Of a stretch of DNA of 51,882 nucleotides, positions 48,281 to 51,882 are shown piece by piece; position 1 is the stretch's first letter; every line of letters starts with the position of its first letter. The notes under the pieces are model-generated. The model was not told where the DNA came from. It ran no database searches and saw only the letters and a list, made by a program, of their open reading frames with translations. The translations under genes were made by a program, and so were the position numbers. Location: the NCBI GenBank assembly GCA_029268225.1, contig JAJUGJ010000025.1, positions 1-51,882 of the forward strand. Direction: 5' to 3'. This DNA comes from Burkholderiales bacterium. Its GTDB lineage: Bacteria; Pseudomonadota; Gammaproteobacteria; Burkholderiales; Burkholderiaceae_C.

Positions 48281-49098
48281 CAGTACACCAACCGATCAGG
48301 GCGAATGTCGCGCAAGATCGTTGTGGCGATCTCCTCAATGGATTTATGGGTGGAGGACAGCCAGTCAATGCCTTCACGGCGCATCATGGCCTCCGCCTGA
48401 TTGACCTCGAAACGGCAGTTTTCCAAGCTGGCATATTTGCTCCCCGGACGCCGCTCGTTGCGAATCTGACTCAGGCGCTGAGGGTCGATGGTCAAGCCAA
48501 AGCACTTTTTCTTGTAGGGCTTGAGCATCGTGGGCAAGAAGCCTCGGTCGAAATCCTCAGGAATCAAGGGCACGTTCGCTGCCTTGATGCCGTGCTGCAT
48601 GGCCAAGTACAGCGAAGTCGGCGTCTTGCCGCACCGACTCACCCCAACCAGCACCACGTCAGCGGCATCCAGGCTGCGCGACGACTGTCCGTCATCGTGC
48701 TCCAACGCGAAGTTGATGGCTTCGATGCGTTCGTTGTACCCCGTGTCCTGGCTGGGATCGCTGAAGCGCCCCACACGGTGGTTCGACTTCATGTTGAACT
48801 CTTCTTCGAGCGGCGCCACGAAGGTCTGAATCACGTCGAAGACCTTGCCATCGCAGGTCTTGAGAATGGGCATCACGTCATCATTGGCCATCGTGATGAA
48901 CACGATGGGACGCTTGCCCTCGCGCACCCCGGTGGCGTTGATCTCCCGCACCACCTGGTAGGCCTTGTCCACCGAGTCGATGAAGGGGCGGCGGATGTGG
49001 CGCGGCTTGATCGCGAACTGCGCCAAGATGGAATTGCCCATGGTTTCGGCGGTGATGCCGGTGCCATCGGAAATGAAGAAGACGGTACGGTCGGACAT
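48280..49098 (-). CDS. ppsR: Phosphoenolpyruvate synthase regulatory protein (bifunctional kinase/pyrophosphorylase)
   Basis: 272 residues of the DUF299 family. It inactivates PEP synthase by ADP-dependent phosphorylation of a threonine and reactivates it by Pi-dependent dephosphorylation. The N terminus TVFFISDGTGITAETMG and the P-loop GVSRCGKT (152-159) are conserved, as is KKCFGLTIDPQRLSQIRNERRPGSKYA. It is divergent from its target ppsA with 245 nt between the start codons, a standard arrangement. Downstream it overlaps the spermidine-synthase-like gene. Confidence 0.96.
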   Translation of the reverse strand: MSDRTVFFISDGTGITAETMGNSILAQFAIKPRHIRRPFIDSVDKAYQVVREINATGVREGKRPIVFITMANDDVMPILKTCDGKVFDVIQTFVAPLEEEFNMKSNHRVGRFSDPSQDTGYNERIEAINFALEHDDGQSSRSLDAADVVLVGVSRCGKTPTSLYLAMQHGIKAANVPLIPEDFDRGFLPTMLKPYKKKCFGLTIDPQRLSQIRNERRPGSKYASLENCRFEVNQAEAMMRREGIDWLSSTHKSIEEIATTILRDIRPDRLVY

Positions 49099-49212
49099 GA
49101 AATGGTGGGGCGCTGAACGATGAGGGGCCCCAGCGGGACGCCGCGCTCACCACCCAGTAACACGCCCTGGAATAGGAAACAGACAAACCCGGATCATAGG
49201 CCTGACCGTACA

Positions 49213-49300
49213 ATGTCGCACATTGATGCCCTGCCACAGCTCTTGCGCACCCAGGCCATACAAATAGAACTCCAGGCCTCTTTGCAACATCGTGCGACAT
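49213..49300. repeat. Spaced inverted repeat in the ppsR-ppsA divergent region
   Basis: ATGTCGCAC (49213-49221) and GTGCGACAT (49292-49300) are perfect 9-bp arms 70 bp apart. The left arm overlaps a TACAAT hexamer (49209-49214) that could be the -10 of the ppsA promoter. It could be a pair of operator half-sites for a regulator of ppsA, or a long-range RNA stem. Confidence 0.45.
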
Positions 49301-49343
49301 CGGACAGGGCAACGCCAGATTTTTTCACCATCCTGGAGTTTTC

Positions 49344-51749
49344 ATGACCAACCGATTTGAGCCGACCGCCTTGGTCGTCCCTTTCGAACAACTGCGCAAC
49401 GAGGACGTTGAAGTCGTCGGCGGCAAGAACGCCAGCCTCGGCGAGATGATCTCGCAGTTGCCCAACGGCGTGCGCGTGCCCACCGGTTTCGCCACCACGG
49501 CCCACGCCTTCCGTGAGTTCCTCAAGCACGACGGCCTGTCCGAGCGCATCAGCCAGCGCCTGGCCGCGCTCGACACGGAAGACGTGCGCGCCCTGGCCGA
49601 AGCTGGCGCCGAAATCCGTGGCTGGGTCGAAGCCCAACCCTTCCCCGCCGATCTGGAACAGGCCATCCGCACGGCCTACGCCAAGCTGGCCGGCGACAAC
49701 CCTGACGCCTCGTTCGCCGTGCGCTCGTCTGCCACCGCCGAAGACCTGCCCGACGCCTCGTTCGCAGGTCAGCAGGAAACCTTCCTGAACGTCGTCGGCA
49801 TCGAAGACATCCTGCACAAGATGAAGGAAGTGTTCGCCTCGCTGTACAACGACCGCGCCATTTCCTACCGCGTGCACAAGGGCTTTGCCCACGACGTGGT
49901 GGCCCTGTCTGCAGGCGTGCAGCGCATGGTTCGCTCTGACCTGGGCGCCGCTGGCGTGATGTTCACCATCGACACCGAATCCGGCTTCCAGGACGTGGTC
50001 TTCATCACCTCCAGCTACGGTCTGGGCGAAACCGTGGTGCAAGGCGCCGTCAACCCTGACGAGTTCTACGTGCACAAGCCCGCCCTGAAGTCTGGCAAGC
50101 AGGCCGTCATCCGCCGCAATCTGGGCTCCAAGCTGATCAAGATGGAGTTCGCTTCGACCGAGGAAAAGGCTGCCACAGGCAAGCTGGTGCGCACCGTTGA
50201 CACCACCGTCGAGGCCCGCAACCGCTACAGCCTGACCAATGAAGACGTGACCGAACTGGCACGCTACGCCGTCATCATCGAAGAGCACTATGGCCGCCCG
50301 ATGGACATCGAATGGGGCAAGGACGGCACCGACGGCAAGCTCTACATCCTGCAGGCTCGCCCTGAAACCGTGAAGAGCCAGCAGCAAGGCAAGGCCGAGC
50401 AGCGCTACAAGCTCAAGGGCACCGGCACCGTGCTGGCCGAAGGTCGCGCCATTGGTCAGAAGATCGGCACCGGCCCCGTGCGCATCGTGCACAGCATCTC
50501 GGAGATGGACACCGTCAAGCCCGGCGATATCCTCGTCACCGACATGACCGACCCCAACTGGGAACCCGTCATGAAGCGCGCAAGCGCCATCGTGACCAAC
50601 CGTGGCGGCCGAACCTGCCACGCGGCCATCATCGCGCGTGAACTGGGCATCCCCGCCGTGGTCGGCTGCGGCAACGCCACCGAGCGCCTGACCGACGGCA
50701 CCCTGGTGACCGTGGCCTGCTCCGAAGGCGACACCGGCTACATCTACGAAGGCCTGCTGGAAACCGAAGTCACCGAAGTGACCCGTGGCGAGATGCCGCA
50801 CATCGGTCTGAAGGTCATGATGAACGTGGGCAACCCCCAACTGGCCTTCGACTTTGCCCAGATGCCCAACAGCGGCGTGGGTCTGGCTCGCCTTGAGTTC
50901 ATCATCAACAACAACATCGGCGTTCACCCCAAGGCGATTCTCGACTACCCGAACATCGACAACGACCTGAAGAAGGCTGTCGAATCGGTGGCCCGCGGCC
51001 ATGCTTCGCCGCGCGCGTTCTATGTGGACAAACTGGCCGAAGGCATCGCCACCATCGCCGCCGCGTTCTGGCCCAAACCCGTCATCGTGCGCCTGTCGGA
51101 CTTCAAGTCCAACGAGTACAAGAAGCTAATCGGTGGTTCACGCTACGAGCCGGAAGAAGAGAACCCGATGCTGGGCTTCCGTGGCGCCTCGCGCTACATC
51201 AGCTCCGAATTCGGTGAAGCATTCGCCATGGAATGCGAAGCGCTCAAGCGCGTGCGCAACGACATGGGCCTGACCAACGTCGAGATCATGGTGCCCTTCG
51301 TGCGCACCCTCAAACAAGCCGAGCGTGTCACGAACATGCTGGCCGACCACGGCTTGGTGCGCGCATCCAAGGGTGGCAAGGACGGCCTGCGCGTCATCAT
51401 GATGTGTGAGGTGCCTTCCAACGCGATCTTGGCAGACCAGTTCCTGGAGTTCTTCGACGGCATGTCGATCGGATCGAACGACCTGACCCAGTTGACCCTG
51501 GGTCTGGACCGCGACTCAGGCCTGGAGTTGCTGGCCGCCGACTTCGACGAACGTGATCCGGCCGTCAAGGCCATGATCTCGCGTGCGATTGCCGCCTGCC
51601 GCGCCCAGGGCAAGTACATCGGCATCTGTGGCCAAGGTCCCAGCGACCACCCCGACTTCGCCGAGTGGCTGGCCGCCGAAGGCATTGTGTCGATTTCGCT
51701 GAACCCCGACACCGTCATCGACACTTGGCAGCGCCTGGCCGCTAAGTAA
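49344..51749 (+). CDS. ppsA: Phosphoenolpyruvate synthase
   Basis: 801 residues, the normal family length. It converts pyruvate, ATP and water to PEP, AMP and Pi for gluconeogenesis. The N-terminal ATP-grasp domain has [25 protein letters not shown] and [22 protein letters not shown]. The central swivelling domain carries phospho-histidine H426 in [14 protein letters not shown]. The C-terminal TIM barrel has [16 protein letters not shown] and the catalytic cysteine in [17 protein letters not shown] lies about six bases before the ATG. It is divergent from its regulator ppsR. The next transcript starts at the right edge of the window. Confidence 0.98.
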   Translation: MTNRFEPTALVVPFEQLRNEDVEVVGGKNASLGEMISQLPNGVRVPTGFATTAHAFREFLKHDGLSERISQRLAALDTEDVRALAEAGAEIRGWVEAQPFPADLEQAIRTAYAKLAGDNPDASFAVRSSATAEDLPDASFAGQQETFLNVVGIEDILHKMKEVFASLYNDRAISYRVHKGFAHDVVALSAGVQRMVRSDLGAAGVMFTIDTESGFQDVVFITSSYGLGETVVQGAVNPDEFYVHKPALKSGKQAVIRRNLGSKLIKMEFASTEEKAATGKLVRTVDTTVEARNRYSLTNEDVTELARYAVIIEEHYGRPMDIEWGKDGTDGKLYILQARPETVKSQQQGKAEQRYKLKGTGTVLAEGRAIGQKIGTGPVRIVHSISEMDTVKPGDILVTDMTDPNWEPVMKRASAIVTNRGGRTCHAAIIARELGIPAVVGCGNATERLTDGTLVTVACSEGDTGYIYEGLLETEVTEVTRGEMPHIGLKVMMNVGNPQLAFDFAQMPNSGVGLARLEFIINNNIGVHPKAILDYPNIDNDLKKAVESVARGHASPRAFYVDKLAEGIATIAAAFWPKPVIVRLSDFKSNEYKKLIGGSRYEPEEENPMLGFRGASRYISSEFGEAFAMECEALKRVRNDMGLTNVEIMVPFVRTLKQAERVTNMLADHGLVRASKGGKDGLRVIMMCEVPSNAILADQFLEFFDGMSIGSNDLTQLTLGLDRDSGLELLAADFDERDPAVKAMISRAIAACRAQGKYIGICGQGPSDHPDFAEWLAAEGIVSISLNPDTVIDTWQRLAAK

Positions 51750-51763
51750 ACTGAAGACATCAA

Positions 51764-51783
51764 GCGGGACGAGGACGTCCCGC
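51764..51783 (+). repeat. Perfect hairpin after ppsA
   Basis: GCGGGACG (51764-51771) / CGTCCCGC (51776-51783) with a 4-nt loop lies 14 nt after the stop codon. No T run follows, so it is more likely an RNA 3'-end stabiliser or first part of a double structure with the terminator at 51803. Confidence 0.6.
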
Positions 51784-51802
51784 CTTGAACGATTCAGTGA
51801 TG

Positions 51803-51824
51803 CGCCGCCCACGGGCGGCGTTTT
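51803..51824 (+). terminator. Terminator of ppsA
   Basis: CGCCGCC (51803-51809) / GGCGGCG (51814-51820) form a GC-only stem with a 4-nt loop, followed by four T (51821-51824). Confidence 0.8.
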
Positions 51825-51827
51825 CAT

Positions 51828-51836
51828 TGCTATAAT
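51828..51836 (+). promoter_or_regulatory. Extended -10 promoter at the right edge
   Basis: TTGCTATAAT contains TGC-TATAAT, a perfect -10 with the extended TG. No -35 is obvious. It lies just after the ppsA terminator and would drive a plus-strand gene beyond the window. Confidence 0.5.
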
Positions 51837-51882
51837 CATGGGTTTTCTGAATGTTGCTTTGGGATTCAACCACCAGAGCAGC

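Overview
The window is a chromosomal segment of a Gram-negative bacterium, most likely a member of the Burkholderiales (Betaproteobacteria). The base composition is GC-rich. The gene content is typical of that group: rpoD, hemH, rmuC, scoAB, ETF-ubiquinone oxidoreductase, guaBA, ratA-rnfH divergent from smpB, rimO, gcvTHP behind a tandem glycine riboswitch, and ppsR divergent from ppsA. A PEP-CTERM protein and exosortase-associated acyltransferases suggest an environmental, EPS- or biofilm-forming lineage such as the Leptothrix/Aquabacterium/Rubrivivax relatives. That placement is inference. I saw no phage, IS element, CRISPR array, tRNA or rRNA.

Layout. 1-5.3 kb: the end of rpoD with its terminator, a class III nucleotide cyclase fused to an FHA domain, and a soluble GAF-PAS-PAS hybrid histidine kinase whose stop codon overlaps the start of ferrochelatase hemH. 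5.3-11.7 kb: rmuC, then acyl-CoA and ketone-body genes (scoB, scoA, a hot-dog thioesterase, an SDR) and the divergent ETF-QO. The scoAB promoter has a perfect palindrome in its spacer. 11.7-17.1 kb: small genes, comprising a MerR regulator with a MerR-type operator before a flavodoxin-fold quinone reductase, tadA, a small membrane protein, an RNase H-like protein, a Cys-containing exported protein, a two-CxxC protein, cupin-cutA and a DMT transporter. 17.1-23.7 kb: guaB-MFS-guaA on the minus strand, a DUF4124 protein, and rnfH/ratA divergent from smpB.

23.7-38 kb: an envelope-rich block with pbpC overlapping a 2010-residue alpha-2-macroglobulin that carries a CLEQ thioester motif, metC, rimO, and a translationally coupled cluster lipoprotein / M48-like protein / lipoprotein. 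The M48-like protein has lost the first zinc-binding histidine of HExxH. 38-43.2 kb: the glycine cleavage operon, promoter-tandem riboswitch-gcvT-gcvH-gcvP-terminator, with two perfect GC hairpins between gcvH and gcvP. 43.2-47.3 kb: a PEP-CTERM protein with a likely sigma-54 promoter, a PaaK-like adenylate-forming enzyme and two paralogous PEP-CTERM/exosortase-associated acyltransferases, without an exosortase in view. 47.5-51.9 kb: a spermidine-synthase-like protein lacking aminopropyltransferase residues, coupled to ppsR, and the divergent ppsA with a terminator and an extended -10 promoter at the window edge.

The most unusual parts are the PEP-CTERM acyl-modification locus and the pseudo-peptidase operon between two lipoproteins. 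The window is otherwise mostly conserved housekeeping, with several regulatory sites that can be read directly from the DNA.
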